A stretch of DNA of 64,000 bases. Origin: Paenarthrobacter histidinolovorans. Its GTDB lineage: Bacteria; Actinomycetota; Actinomycetes; Actinomycetales; Micrococcaceae. Position numbers and translations under genes: made by a program. Positions 54,956 to 63,607 of the stretch are shown here, in pieces. The notes beneath the pieces are model-generated. The model ran no database searches and was not told the origin of the DNA. It saw only the letters and a program-made list of their open reading frames with translations. Each line of letters begins with the position of its first letter. The stretch's first letter is position 1. The stretch spans positions 434,001 to 498,000 of the forward strand of contig NZ_BMPM01000001.1 in the NCBI RefSeq assembly GCF_014647595.1, written 5' to 3'.

Positions 54956-56107
54956 GTGCAGATTGATTTTGCGCCATCCAGGCAATCGACACTGGGTGTG
55001 GAGTGGGAGTTGGCGCTCGTCAATGCACGCACAGGGGAACTGGTATCCGTCGCAAACGACGTCCTTAAGGGCGTGGCCGCAAACCACCCGGACCTCAATG
55101 AGGACGACGAACACCCCCACATCAAGCGCGAACTGCTCCTCAATACCGTAGAACTCGTCACCGGGATCTGCGAGACGGTCAAGGACGCCAAAGAAGACCT
55201 CAGCCGTTCCCTCGCCGCCGTCCGTGAAGTCACCGACCCCATGGGCGTCGAGGTGTTTTGCGCCGGCAGCCACCCCTTCAGCCCTCCCCTGCTGCAGCCC
55301 GTCACGGACAAAGAGCGCTACGCCAAACTGATCGAGCGGACCCAATGGTGGGGACGCCAAATGGTCATCTACGGCGTTCACGTCCACGTGGGCATCGACC
55401 GGAAGGAAAAAGTCCTCCCCGTCCTGGATGGCCTGGTCAACTACTTCCCGCACTTCCAGGCATTGTCCGCTTCCAGCCCCTACTGGGCCGGTGAGGAAAC
55501 AGGCTACGCGTCACAGCGCGCGCTCATGTTCCAGCAGCTCCCCACGGCAGGGCTGCCCTTCCAGTTCGAAACCTGGGAAGCGTACGAATCCTACGTCCAG
55601 GACATGTTCACCACAGGAGTGATCGACTCAACCTCCGAAATCCGCTGGGACATCCGCCCGGTTTCCAACCTGGGCACCATCGAGATGCGTATCTGCGACG
55701 GCCTGGCAACCCTCGAGGAAGTCGGCGCCATTGCGGCCCTTACGCAGTGCCTGGTGGACGAATTCTCCTCCATCCTCGACGCCGGCGGCAGCATTCCCAC
55801 CATGCCGCCCTGGCATGTACAGGAGAACAAGTGGCGCGCCGCGCGGTACGGAATGGAAGCCATCATCATCCTCGACGCTGCGGGCAACGAGCAGCTGGTC
55901 ACCGAGCACCTGGCCGAAACCGTTGCGCGCCTTGAGCCTGTGGCAGCGAAGCTCGGGTGCTCCGAAGAACTGGCCGACGTCCTGAAGATCGTGGAACGCG
56001 GCGCCAGCTACCAGAGACAACGTCGCGTGGCGGCCGAACACAATGGCGACCTGCAGGCAGTGGTCATGGACCTCGTCCAGCAGATGCGCAAAGGCCCCGA
56101 CGCCTAG
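54956..56107 (+). CDS. Carboxylate-amine ligase of the GCS2 (YbdK) family
   Basis: A 383-residue ATP-grasp-related ligase. The start GVEWELALVNARTGELVS and the central VHVHVGID and WDIRPVSNLGTIEMRICDG are GCS2 features. Homologues make gamma-glutamylcysteine or other gamma-glutamyl amides. This organism appears to use mycothiol (mshA in the window), so a glutathione role is doubtful. Start is GTG 54956. It is divergent from the zinc cassette. Confidence 0.85.
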   Translation: MQIDFAPSRQSTLGVEWELALVNARTGELVSVANDVLKGVAANHPDLNEDDEHPHIKRELLLNTVELVTGICETVKDAKEDLSRSLAAVREVTDPMGVEVFCAGSHPFSPPLLQPVTDKERYAKLIERTQWWGRQMVIYGVHVHVGIDRKEKVLPVLDGLVNYFPHFQALSASSPYWAGEETGYASQRALMFQQLPTAGLPFQFETWEAYESYVQDMFTTGVIDSTSEIRWDIRPVSNLGTIEMRICDGLATLEEVGAIAALTQCLVDEFSSILDAGGSIPTMPPWHVQENKWRAARYGMEAIIILDAAGNEQLVTEHLAETVARLEPVAAKLGCSEELADVLKIVERGASYQRQRRVAAEHNGDLQAVVMDLVQQMRKGPDA

Positions 56108-56119
56108 CGATCCCCGGAT

Positions 56120-57295
56120 TTACCTGCCCGGGCTGACGGCCCGGGCAGGCACTGACACGGTGGTGACAGGCATGGAGGAATCCGGTGCGAATTCCACCCC
56201 GCTGGGACCGATGCCGGCCATGATCAGCTGTGCTCCCAGCGCCGCCACCATGGCCCCGTTGTCCGTGCACAGGTCCAACGGCGGCACGTGAAGCCTGATC
56301 CCGGCCGAAGTGCAGCGCTGCCCGGTCAGTTCCCGGAGCCGGGAGTTCGCAGCCACCCCGCCTCCCAGCAGGAGGTCCGTGATGCCGTTCTCCTTGCATG
56401 CCAGAACTGCCTTTGAGGTGACGACATCCACCACGGCTTCCTGGAAAGCGGCAGCGATATCTGCCACCGGCACTTCCTCGCCACGGGCCTCGAACTGTTC
56501 CACACAGCGGGCCACCGCCGTTTTCAGGCCGCTGAAGGACCAGTCATAGCGGTGCGGCCCCTTCTCCCCGGCGGTCCCCATGTACTTGGGTTGGGTCAGG
56601 CCGCGCGGGAAGCGGATGGATTTGGGATTGCCCTGGCGCGCCAGTTTGTCGATCGCGGGCCCACCCGGATAGCCCAGGCCAAGGATCCGGGCCACTTTGT
56701 CGTAGGCCTCCCCGGCGGCGTCATCGATGGTGGAACCCAGCAGCTCGACGTCGTCGGTGATACTGCGGATGCGCAGGATTTCCGTGTGGCCCCCGGATAC
56801 CAGGAGTGCCCCGAGGTTCTCCGGCAACTGCCCGGCACCCAAGCCGGCGGCAGCAGCGGCGTCGTGCTTTCCATCCGCACTGGGCCTTCCATCCAGGGCT
56901 CGCCTTCCATCCAGCAGGCCAACGCCAACGTGCGCCACCAGATGGTTGATCGCATACAGCGGCTTCCCCGTGGCAACCGCCAGGGCCTTCGCAGCACAAA
57001 CGCCCACCATGAGCGCCCCGGCAAGGCCCGGGCCGGACGTCACGGCAATGGCGTCGATCTCGTCCAGGGTGACCCCGGCCTCATGCAGCGACTCCTGCAA
57101 CGTGGGTACGAAAGCGTCCAGGTGCGCCCGCGAGGCGATTTCCGGGATGACACCACCAAAGCGCACGTGCTCGTCCATGGACGAGGACACGGTGTTGGTG
57201 AGCAACGTGGTCCCGCGGACGATTCCGACACCTGTCTCATCGCAGGACGATTCGATGCCGAGCACCAGCGGCTGCTGTCGATTAAGGCCGCTCAC
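56120..57295 (-). CDS. tsaD: tRNA N6-adenosine threonylcarbamoyltransferase
   Basis: A 391-residue TsaD (Gcp/Kae1), last enzyme of t6A37 synthesis. Metal-binding His118 and His122 are in [11 protein letters not shown], and later [11 protein letters not shown] and [10 protein letters not shown] (ATP and Asp ligand) follow. Between them an insert at about residues 128-160 contains repeated DGR units encoded by 18-base repeats. The start GTG 57295 overlaps the rimI stop by four bases (GTGA). Confidence 0.93.
   Translation of the reverse strand: MSGLNRQQPLVLGIESSCDETGVGIVRGTTLLTNTVSSSMDEHVRFGGVIPEIASRAHLDAFVPTLQESLHEAGVTLDEIDAIAVTSGPGLAGALMVGVCAAKALAVATGKPLYAINHLVAHVGVGLLDGRRALDGRPSADGKHDAAAAAGLGAGQLPENLGALLVSGGHTEILRIRSITDDVELLGSTIDDAAGEAYDKVARILGLGYPGGPAIDKLARQGNPKSIRFPRGLTQPKYMGTAGEKGPHRYDWSFSGLKTAVARCVEQFEARGEEVPVADIAAAFQEAVVDVVTSKAVLACKENGITDLLLGGGVAANSRLRELTGQRCTSAGIRLHVPPLDLCTDNGAMVAALGAQLIMAGIGPSGVEFAPDSSMPVTTVSVPARAVSPGR
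56867..56920 (-). repeat. Three imperfect 18-base repeats inside tsaD
   Basis: Units sharing the CTTCCATCC core (plus strand, first unit with one change) at 56867-56884, 56885-56902 and 56903-56920 encode three DGR/DGK hexapeptide units in a solvent loop of TsaD. Confidence 0.7.
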
Positions 57296-57795
57296 GCTGG
57301 GGCTCCTTCGGAAGGGTGTTGTTCGTTCAAGGTCAGCCTCATGATCAAGGCATCTGTTCCGTCGCGGTAATAGCGGGGGCGGACGTGGATCTGCTCGAAA
57401 CCGAAACGCACGTAAAGCTGCTGGGCACGGGGGTTGTCCGCCCGCACTTCCAGCAGCACGTCAGCCGCGTGGCGCCGCCGCGCTTCAGCAATCAGTTCCG
57501 CCAGGACAGCGGAGCCAATGCCCCGGCCTTCGAATTCAGGCACGACGGCGATCGTCTGGACGTCCGCGATCGGCTCGATGCACATCAACCCCGCGTAGGC
57601 GACGATCTCCTCCGCGGCTTCGGCCACCACGTAACGGCGGGTTTCGGGCTGGGCCAGCTCATCGAAAAACATCTGCAAGGGCCATGCGTCCACAGGGAAC
57701 AACCGGCGCTCCAAGGCCTCCACGGCAGGGATGTCGGCCTCGGTCATATCGCGCAGGGAAACCCCGGCAAGTTCCAGCTTGGGTGACAATTTCAC
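57292..57795 (-). CDS. rimI: Ribosomal S18 alanine N-acetyltransferase, RimI
   Basis: A 167-residue GNAT. The acetyl-CoA motif A/B is [55 protein letters not shown], and residues about 13-40 carry [23 protein letters not shown] 57795 is chosen, 13 bases after the tsaB stop; a GTG at 57819 would overlap tsaB. It belongs to the tsaE-tsaB-rimI-tsaD operon, the common actinobacterial order. Confidence 0.85.
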   Translation of the reverse strand: MKLSPKLELAGVSLRDMTEADIPAVEALERRLFPVDAWPLQMFFDELAQPETRRYVVAEAAEEIVAYAGLMCIEPIADVQTIAVVPEFEGRGIGSAVLAELIAEARRRHAADVLLEVRADNPRAQQLYVRFGFEQIHVRPRYYRDGTDALIMRLTLNEQHPSEGAPA

Positions 57796-57808
57796 AGTTT
57801 CCGTCCCA

Positions 57809-58480
57809 TCAAAGTGCACGCTTCCTGGGTCCCGGGACCTGGGCGTCGGATTCCCGCAGATACAACGGGGTGGAATCCAGGAGAGGCCGGCCTGACGCGA
57901 GCCGGGCCAGGGCGAACTGGCCAAGGGAAGCGGCGTCGGGCTGGGTGGCGGCGAAGTCTTCATCGGCCCTGAGGACATCCGCGTACAGACCAGCACCGGC
58001 GCCAAACACGGGCAAGTCGGGCAGCTCGGAAGCGAAGCCCACGTGCGGTCCATCCACGAGATCGGGCAACTGGCCGTGCTCCAGCGAATACCGCGCCCAG
58101 TAGACCTCTTTGCGCCGGGCGTCCGTTGCCACCAGGAACTCGGGAGCTGCCGCGGTGGATTCGGCCACCTCAAGTGCAATGGCGTCCAGGCTCATCAGGC
58201 CGTACAACGGTTTGTTCCACACGAACGCCAGCGTGCGGGCGGTCGCGATACCCGAGCGGAGCCCGGTAAACGGGCCTGGGCCCACACCAGTGACGATCGC
58301 GTCGATGTCCGCGCCGGTCAGGCCGGCACCGGCCAACAATTTCCCAATGCCCGGGGCAAGAACTTCGGCGTGGCTGCGGGTATCTTCCGTGGCGAAGGAA
58401 TCCACCACGCTTTCCATGGCGTCGTCGGAGATCAGGGCCGCGCTGGCAACGGCGGATGTATCAATGGCCAGGATCAACAT
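57809..58480 (-). CDS. tsaB: tRNA threonylcarbamoyladenosine biosynthesis protein TsaB
   Basis: A 223-residue ASKHA-fold partner of TsaD. The N-terminus LILAIDTSAVASAALI and GVGPGPFTGLRSGIATARTLAFVW are the TsaB signature. It has no catalytic metal site. The start ATG overlaps the tsaE stop by one base (TGATG). It scaffolds the TsaB-TsaD-TsaE complex. Confidence 0.92.
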   Translation of the reverse strand: MLILAIDTSAVASAALISDDAMESVVDSFATEDTRSHAEVLAPGIGKLLAGAGLTGADIDAIVTGVGPGPFTGLRSGIATARTLAFVWNKPLYGLMSLDAIALEVAESTAAAPEFLVATDARRKEVYWARYSLEHGQLPDLVDGPHVGFASELPDLPVFGAGAGLYADVLRADEDFAATQPDAASLGQFALARLASGRPLLDSTPLYLRESDAQVPGPRKRAL

Positions 58481-59094
58481 CAGATATGTCCCTCGTTCGC
58501 GGTGTCCGGTTGGCCTGCGGTGTCCGGTTGGCCTGCGGCATCCAGGAGTCGTGGCGCGTCCGCCCAGCGTGGACCGATTCCCCGGAGCACAATGGTGCGG
58601 GGCTCGTCGTCGTCGTCGGTGTCGAAGTCCAGTACTTCATCCGTCCGGTTTGCTGCCGCCGTGCCTCCGCCGCCGACGGCCCTGTGCAGTTCAACTTCCA
58701 GGCGGCTGTCCGAGAGGTGCTCCACCCGGTCCCGACCCCACTCCACTACGGTGACGGCAGTGTCCATGGTGTTCTCAAGGTCGATGTCGTCGATCTCCGC
58801 GGCCGAGTCCAGCCTGTACGCGTCAACATGGACCAAGTCGGGCCCACCCGGCCTGGGACCGTCCGGCAGGTTCGGATGGATCCTGACCAGCACAAAGGTC
58901 GGCGAGATGATGCCGGCCCGAACACCCAGGCCCTCCCCCAGCCCCTGGGTGAACGTGGTCTTGCCCGCTCCCAGTTCGCCAGTGAGGACCAGGAGGTCGC
59001 CGGCTTCAAGCACCTCACCGAGCGCTGCTGCGAGCGCGTGTGTCTGCTCCGCCGTCGTGACCTTAAGCGTGCGCTCCCACAGGGGTTCGCTCAC
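58480..59094 (-). CDS. tsaE: tRNA threonylcarbamoyladenosine biosynthesis ATPase TsaE
   Basis: A 204-residue P-loop ATPase with Walker A LTGELGAGKTTFTQGLGEGLG (about residues 38-58) and VVEWGRD later. It is longer than the usual 150-160 residues: the extra part is an acidic segment (DFDTDDDDEP) and a tail with two AGQPDT repeats. The start overlaps the alr stop by four bases (ATGA). Confidence 0.9.
   Translation of the reverse strand: MSEPLWERTLKVTTAEQTHALAAALGEVLEAGDLLVLTGELGAGKTTFTQGLGEGLGVRAGIISPTFVLVRIHPNLPDGPRPGGPDLVHVDAYRLDSAAEIDDIDLENTMDTAVTVVEWGRDRVEHLSDSRLEVELHRAVGGGGTAAANRTDEVLDFDTDDDDEPRTIVLRGIGPRWADAPRLLDAAGQPDTAGQPDTANEGHI
58502..58537 (-). repeat. Perfect 18-base tandem repeat at the 3' end of tsaE
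   Basis: GTGTCCGGTTGGCCTGCG (plus strand) occurs twice without interruption, encoding AGQPDT twice at the C-terminus. Perfect identity suggests a recent duplication. Confidence 0.8.
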
Positions 59095-60344
59095 AGCGCC
59101 CCAGCCTTGGCCTCGGCGGCAACGCCTGCCGGTGATGCCGGCGGGGCGGGGACCTCGTTGACGTAGCTTCGCGGCACCCGTTGGCTGATGCGGGTGACGA
59201 TTTCATAGTTGTTGGTTCCGGCTGCTGCGGCCCAATCGTCGGCCGTGGGGCCGTGATCGGAGCCGTCGCCGAACATGACGGCTTCGGCTCCCCGGAGCTC
59301 CGCAGCCGCTTCGGGCGTCAGGGGGCCCAGGTCAATGACCATCTGGTCCATGGCGATCCTGCCCACCACCGGGTAGTTGACTCCGTTGACGCGGACGGGT
59401 CCACCGGTGCCGATGCGCGGGACGCCGTCGGCATAGCCCAACGGCACCAGACCCAGGGTGCTTTCCTCGCTGGTCCGGTAGTTCAGGCCATACGAGACAC
59501 CCTGGCCCTCCGGTACCTTCTTGCAGTTGGAAAGGAGCGTGCGGACAGTCATGGCGGGGTGCAGGCCAAGTTCGGCCGACGTGGCACCTTCGAAGGGCGA
59601 CAATCCGTAGACGCCCAGTCCCACGCGTACAAGGTCGAAGTGCGAATCCGGGCGGGACAACGTGGCGGGAGTGTTGGCGATGTGCCGGACTTCCGTGTCC
59701 ACGCCCGCGTCTTCAGCCATGGCTATGGCCTCACGGAAAACAGCGAGTTGCTCATCGGTTTCGGGGCGGTGCGGTTCATCAGCCACGGCGAGGTGCGAGA
59801 AGATGCCCACCACGCGCAGCAGGCCCTGGTCCTGGTAGTCCATGGCCTGGCCCAGCAGCTGGTCCCAGTCGGCAATGGTGCAGCCATTGCGCCCAAGGCC
59901 GGTGTCCACCTTGAGATGGACCCGTGCGGGCCGTTCCTGCTCGCGGGCTGCCGCGACGACGGCGTCGAGTTCCCAACCGGAGATTCCGACGTCGATGCCG
60001 GCGGCAACCGCTGCCTGGAAGTTGCTCTCGTGGGTGTGCAGCCAGGCAAGCAACGGGGCGTCGATGCCCGCGGCCCGCAAGGCGAGTGCCTCGGAAATGT
60101 GCGCCACCCCGAGCCACGCCGCTCCGGCGTCGAGGGCTGCCCGCGCAACCTGGACGGCTCCGTGACCATACGCGTCTGCCTTCACGACGGCCATGACCGC
60201 GGCAGGAGAGGCGATGGCGACGAACTGCCGCACGTTATGGCGTACAGCTTCGAGATCGATCACCGCGGACCGCTCCAGCACCGCCGATTTGGCTATTGAG
60301 GCCCTTTCGCCGATCCCGATATCTGCAGCTGCTTCATAAGTCAC
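59091..60344 (-). CDS. alr: Alanine racemase
   Basis: A 417-residue PLP enzyme making D-alanine for peptidoglycan. The PLP Lys lies in MAVVKADAYGHGAVQVARAAL, and later the substrate Tyr is in YGLNYRTSEESTLG. It has an N-terminal lead of 25 residues. Start is GTG 60344. It heads the t6A operon. Confidence 0.93.
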   Translation of the reverse strand: MTYEAAADIGIGERASIAKSAVLERSAVIDLEAVRHNVRQFVAIASPAAVMAVVKADAYGHGAVQVARAALDAGAAWLGVAHISEALALRAAGIDAPLLAWLHTHESNFQAAVAAGIDVGISGWELDAVVAAAREQERPARVHLKVDTGLGRNGCTIADWDQLLGQAMDYQDQGLLRVVGIFSHLAVADEPHRPETDEQLAVFREAIAMAEDAGVDTEVRHIANTPATLSRPDSHFDLVRVGLGVYGLSPFEGATSAELGLHPAMTVRTLLSNCKKVPEGQGVSYGLNYRTSEESTLGLVPLGYADGVPRIGTGGPVRVNGVNYPVVGRIAMDQMVIDLGPLTPEAAAELRGAEAVMFGDGSDHGPTADDWAAAAGTNNYEIVTRISQRVPRSYVNEVPAPPASPAGVAAEAKAGAL

Positions 60345-60401
60345 CCTAGAGATTCTAGTGGTGCCGGTGAATTCGGGTTAACTGCCCGCGGGCGTTCGCC
60401 G

Positions 60402-61496
60402 CTACTGGGCGTCCGACAAGTGCGCGATAGTGGCCCGGGCACGCCGTTGGGCTTCAGCGGGAATGTCCTTCACGATCGGTTCAAGGAACGCGAAGCGCCT
60501 GAGCCATTGGCTGGACTGGCGCTCCTTGCGGGCGTTTGCCCGCTGCCACCAGTCCGCGATGTCTCCCCAGCCGGGTGCGGCCAAGGAGCCGCCAACTTCC
60601 TGGACGGCAAGTGAAGCGCACAGGTTGGCAAAGCGCAGGCGGTCACCCAGCCGCCATCCTGCGAGGCACCCCACAATGAAGGCAGCACCGAAGCAGTCCC
60701 CTGCTCCCGTGGGATCCGACGCCGGGACCGGCAGGGACGGCACCCACTCCTCCTCGCCGGTTTCCGAGTCCACGGCCACCGCGCCCTGGGGGCCGAGTGT
60801 CACCACGGCGACCGGTACGCGGTCGGCCAGGGAGTACAGGGCCGCCCAGGGGTCTGATTTGCCCGTGAAGGCCATGGCCTCCGGTGCGTTGGGGAGGAAC
60901 GCGTAGTAGTGCTCAAGCTGGTCAAGCCTGCGCTGGGACCATTTCCCGGTGGGGTCCCAGCCCACTACTCCAAAAAGCTTGGTCCCGGAGTTCACTGCGG
61001 CCAGCATCCACGGCTCCATTTCCTCCTCCAGGTCCGCGACGGCTGCGAGCGCCCGGGGAGGCTGGCCGATCAGCTGGGAAGAACTGATCGGGGCAGGGTG
61101 GCCGTGGGTGACCATGGAGCGGTCCTGGTTTACGCACATGGAAACCGTGACCGGCGAGTGCCACCCTGGAATGGTCCGGGACAGTGAAAGGTCAACGTGC
61201 TCCTGCGTCTCCAGGATCTGCCAGTTGTAGTCACCGTAACCGTCGTCGCCGAAGGTCGCCGCAAGATTTGTCCGCAACCCCAGCCGTGCTGCAGCGATGG
61301 CCTGGTTGGCCACTCCTCCCGGGCAACTGCCCATACCCTCGCTCCATACTTCAGTACCGGGTTCCGGTGCTTGGGGAAGGCCAGTGAAAATAATGTCCTG
61401 GAAGACCGTACCGGTCAGGAGAAGGTCGCACCCGGCATCAACGTCTGACCTTACGGCGGCAAGAGGGTCGAATCGTCGCTGCGGCATAGCGTCCAT
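60402..61496 (-). CDS. PfkB family carbohydrate kinase
   Basis: A 364-residue ribokinase-fold enzyme. The N-terminus has LLLTGTVFQDIIFTGLP, the first signature GMGSCPGGVANQAIAAARLG and the ATP/anion-hole motif PVPASDPTGAGDCFGAAF (catalytic Asp of GAGD). The start is uncertain: ATG 61496, 61487 and 61532 are in frame, none with a good ribosome site. It is divergent from the GH4 gene, which suggests a sugar-catabolic role. Confidence 0.82.
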   Translation of the reverse strand: MDAMPQRRFDPLAAVRSDVDAGCDLLLTGTVFQDIIFTGLPQAPEPGTEVWSEGMGSCPGGVANQAIAAARLGLRTNLAATFGDDGYGDYNWQILETQEHVDLSLSRTIPGWHSPVTVSMCVNQDRSMVTHGHPAPISSSQLIGQPPRALAAVADLEEEMEPWMLAAVNSGTKLFGVVGWDPTGKWSQRRLDQLEHYYAFLPNAPEAMAFTGKSDPWAALYSLADRVPVAVVTLGPQGAVAVDSETGEEEWVPSLPVPASDPTGAGDCFGAAFIVGCLAGWRLGDRLRFANLCASLAVQEVGGSLAAPGWGDIADWWQRANARKERQSSQWLRRFAFLEPIVKDIPAEAQRRARATIAHLSDAQ

Positions 61497-61543
61497 GAAC
61501 GGCACACTACGCCGCAGCTTGCGGGGCTGCATAGACTCGGAAC

Positions 61544-62968
61544 ATGCGGCTCATGATCGCCGGCGGTGGCGGATTCCGGGTTCCCCTTGTGTACCGGGCG
61601 TTGTGTACTGGCCCCTTCGCTGGCCTGGTCAGCGAATTGGTGCTTTTCGACGTCGATGCGCAACGGCTCCAAGCCATCCAGGCCGTCCTCCGCGATATGC
61701 CCACCGCCCCGGGTTCCGGTCCCGTCGTCGTCGCCTGCAGCGACCTCGGCCAGGCGCTCACGGGCACCGATGTGGTGTTCGCAGCTATCCGGCCCGGCGG
61801 AACAGCCGGCCGGATCGCCGATGAGCGTGTTGCGTTGGATCTCGGGCTGCTGGGCCAGGAGACCACGGGAGCCGGCGGGATTTCCTACGCCCTGCGGTCC
61901 ATCCCCCGGATGCTGGAACTCGCCAGGGCCATGCGGCGCTATTGCCCCGATGCATGGCTGATCAACTTCACCAACCCCGCCGGAATGGTCACGGAGGCTC
62001 TGGTTCCGGTCCTTGGGAGCCGGGTGATCGGGATCTGTGATTCCGCGGGGGGCCTGGCCCAGCGGGCGGCCCGCGCGGCCGGTTTCCCGCTGGAGGAAGG
62101 AAACCTCGACGGCGTGGGCTACTACGGGCTGAACCACCTCGGCTGGCTTTACCGGCTGGCACCAGGTGGCGAGGACCTGCTGCCCGGACTGCTGGCCGAT
62201 CCAGCAGCGCTCGAGTCGATGGAAGAGGGGCGGCTGTTCGGGCAGCACACCCTGGAAAAGCTCGGCTGCCTGCCCAATGAGTACCTTTACTACTACTATC
62301 GGACCTCGCAGGCCACCCAAGCCATCCGTGGTCAGCGCCAAACCCGTGGGGCGTCCATCCACCAGCAGCAGCATTCGCTCTACCCCGATCTGGTACGGGC
62401 GGCCGATGCCTATGCCTTATGGGATGCGGCCCGGCGATCCCGCGAAGAAGGCTACCTCGCCGAAGCCCGCACCCACGGGGAACAGCGCGACGAGTCCGAT
62501 CTCGCTGGTGGCGGCTACGAACGGGTGGCCCTGGCCGTGATGCGCGCTCTATCGGTCGGCTCGATCGGCTCGGTCGGCTCGGTCGGCGGGACCGCCCAGC
62601 TGATCCTCAACGTGCCCAACGCTCCGGTGCTGCCCGCCGAAAGTCTTCACCTTGCGGAGGTGGCCGTGCCCGGGCTGCCGCCGGACGCCGTCGTCGAAGT
62701 CCCCTCCCAAGTGACGCCCGACGGCGCGGTGGCAGTCGCGCAGGAACGGCCACCCGGCCCGTTCCTCACCTTGATGCAGCACGTCAAGGAGGTGGAGCGG
62801 CTGACGATCCGCGCCGTCCGTGACCACGACCGCGAAGCGGCCGTACAGGCGTTTGCGGTTCATCCGTTGGTGGGTTCCGAGCCGCTGGGCAGGCAACTGC
62901 TCGCAGGCTATGAGGAGGCATTCCCCGCGCTGGCCGGGCTCTGGGGGTCAGTGCCGGGACGGGACTAG
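61544..62968 (+). CDS. Family 4 glycoside hydrolase, 6-phospho-beta-glucosidase type
   Basis: A 474-residue NAD- and metal-dependent GH4 enzyme. The Rossmann start is MRLMIAGGGGFRVPLVYRAL. The metal site includes the Cys of GICDS and the His of GLNHLGW, and INFTNPAGMVTEAL precedes them. Such enzymes cleave 6-phospho-beta- or alpha-glucosides by a redox mechanism. A Ser/Gly/Val repeat lies at about residues 337-348. It is divergent from the PfkB kinase. Confidence 0.88.
   Translation: MRLMIAGGGGFRVPLVYRALCTGPFAGLVSELVLFDVDAQRLQAIQAVLRDMPTAPGSGPVVVACSDLGQALTGTDVVFAAIRPGGTAGRIADERVALDLGLLGQETTGAGGISYALRSIPRMLELARAMRRYCPDAWLINFTNPAGMVTEALVPVLGSRVIGICDSAGGLAQRAARAAGFPLEEGNLDGVGYYGLNHLGWLYRLAPGGEDLLPGLLADPAALESMEEGRLFGQHTLEKLGCLPNEYLYYYYRTSQATQAIRGQRQTRGASIHQQQHSLYPDLVRAADAYALWDAARRSREEGYLAEARTHGEQRDESDLAGGGYERVALAVMRALSVGSIGSVGSVGGTAQLILNVPNAPVLPAESLHLAEVAVPGLPPDAVVEVPSQVTPDGAVAVAQERPPGPFLTLMQHVKEVERLTIRAVRDHDREAAVQAFAVHPLVGSEPLGRQLLAGYEEAFPALAGLWGSVPGRD
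62552..62587 (+). repeat. Four 9-base repeats inside the GH4 gene
   Basis: TCGGTCGGC (one unit with TCGATCGGC) is repeated four times, encoding SVGSIGSVGSVG in frame between the catalytic half and an NVPNAPVLP strand. Confidence 0.75.
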
Positions 62969-63474
62969 AGTTTGCGGTACATCACGTGCAGGCCCACGTA
63001 GCCGATCTCGGGATGGTTGAAGGCCTCCGGCACGGTGGCAAGGATCCGGAATCCCATGGACTGCCACAACCACACGGCCCTAACGTTGCTTTCCACCACC
63101 GCATTGTACTGCATCGCGTAAAACCCTGCCGCTTTGGCTTCCTGAATTGAGTAGGCGCAGAGAGCACGGGCAATACCCTGGCCCGTGTGGTGGGCACCCA
63201 CCATGTAACCGGCGTTGGCGACATGACTGCCACCGCCGCCCTGGTTGGGGTGAAACTCGCCGGTACCGAGAATCCTGCCGGACTCCTTGTCGACGGCGAC
63301 AAAGGTCTGGCCTGGCGCTTCTTTGGTCCACTTCACCCTTGCCTCGTCCTCCGTTGTGCCGCGATCCCAGGTGAAGGTCTCACCCTCCCGGATCACGGGT
63401 TCCAGGATTGACCAGATTCCGGCCCAGTCGCCCGGTGTTGCGCTGCGGATGTCAAAGCTTTGTTCTTGGCTCAC
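62965..63474 (-). CDS. GNAT family N-acetyltransferase
   Basis: A 169-residue GNAT. It begins DIRSATPGDWAGIWSILEPVIREGETFTWD, and motif A is GYMVGAHHTGQGIARALCAYSIQEAKAAGFYAMQYNAVVESNVRAVWLWQSMGF. This subgroup resembles phosphinothricin-like acetyltransferases without proof of substrate. Start GTG 63474 is chosen; a GTG at 63483 is also possible. It overlaps the GH4 gene by four bases in a convergent arrangement. Confidence 0.8.
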   Translation of the reverse strand: MSQEQSFDIRSATPGDWAGIWSILEPVIREGETFTWDRGTTEDEARVKWTKEAPGQTFVAVDKESGRILGTGEFHPNQGGGGSHVANAGYMVGAHHTGQGIARALCAYSIQEAKAAGFYAMQYNAVVESNVRAVWLWQSMGFRILATVPEAFNHPEIGYVGLHVMYRKL

Positions 63475-63607
63475 AGCCCACACGCTAGCAGCCTTGTCCA
63501 CATAGCGGGGCCGCTTTATGGAGGCCGCTTTATAGAGGCACGGATGCGCAGGAGTAGTGTTTTCTGCAGGGCAAAAGCCACGTGCAATGAAAGCCAGGAG
63601 GAGTGCG

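Noticed and set aside
57796..58179. Upstream extension of rimI through tsaB
   Set aside because: It lies in tsaB in another frame; tsaB is certain.
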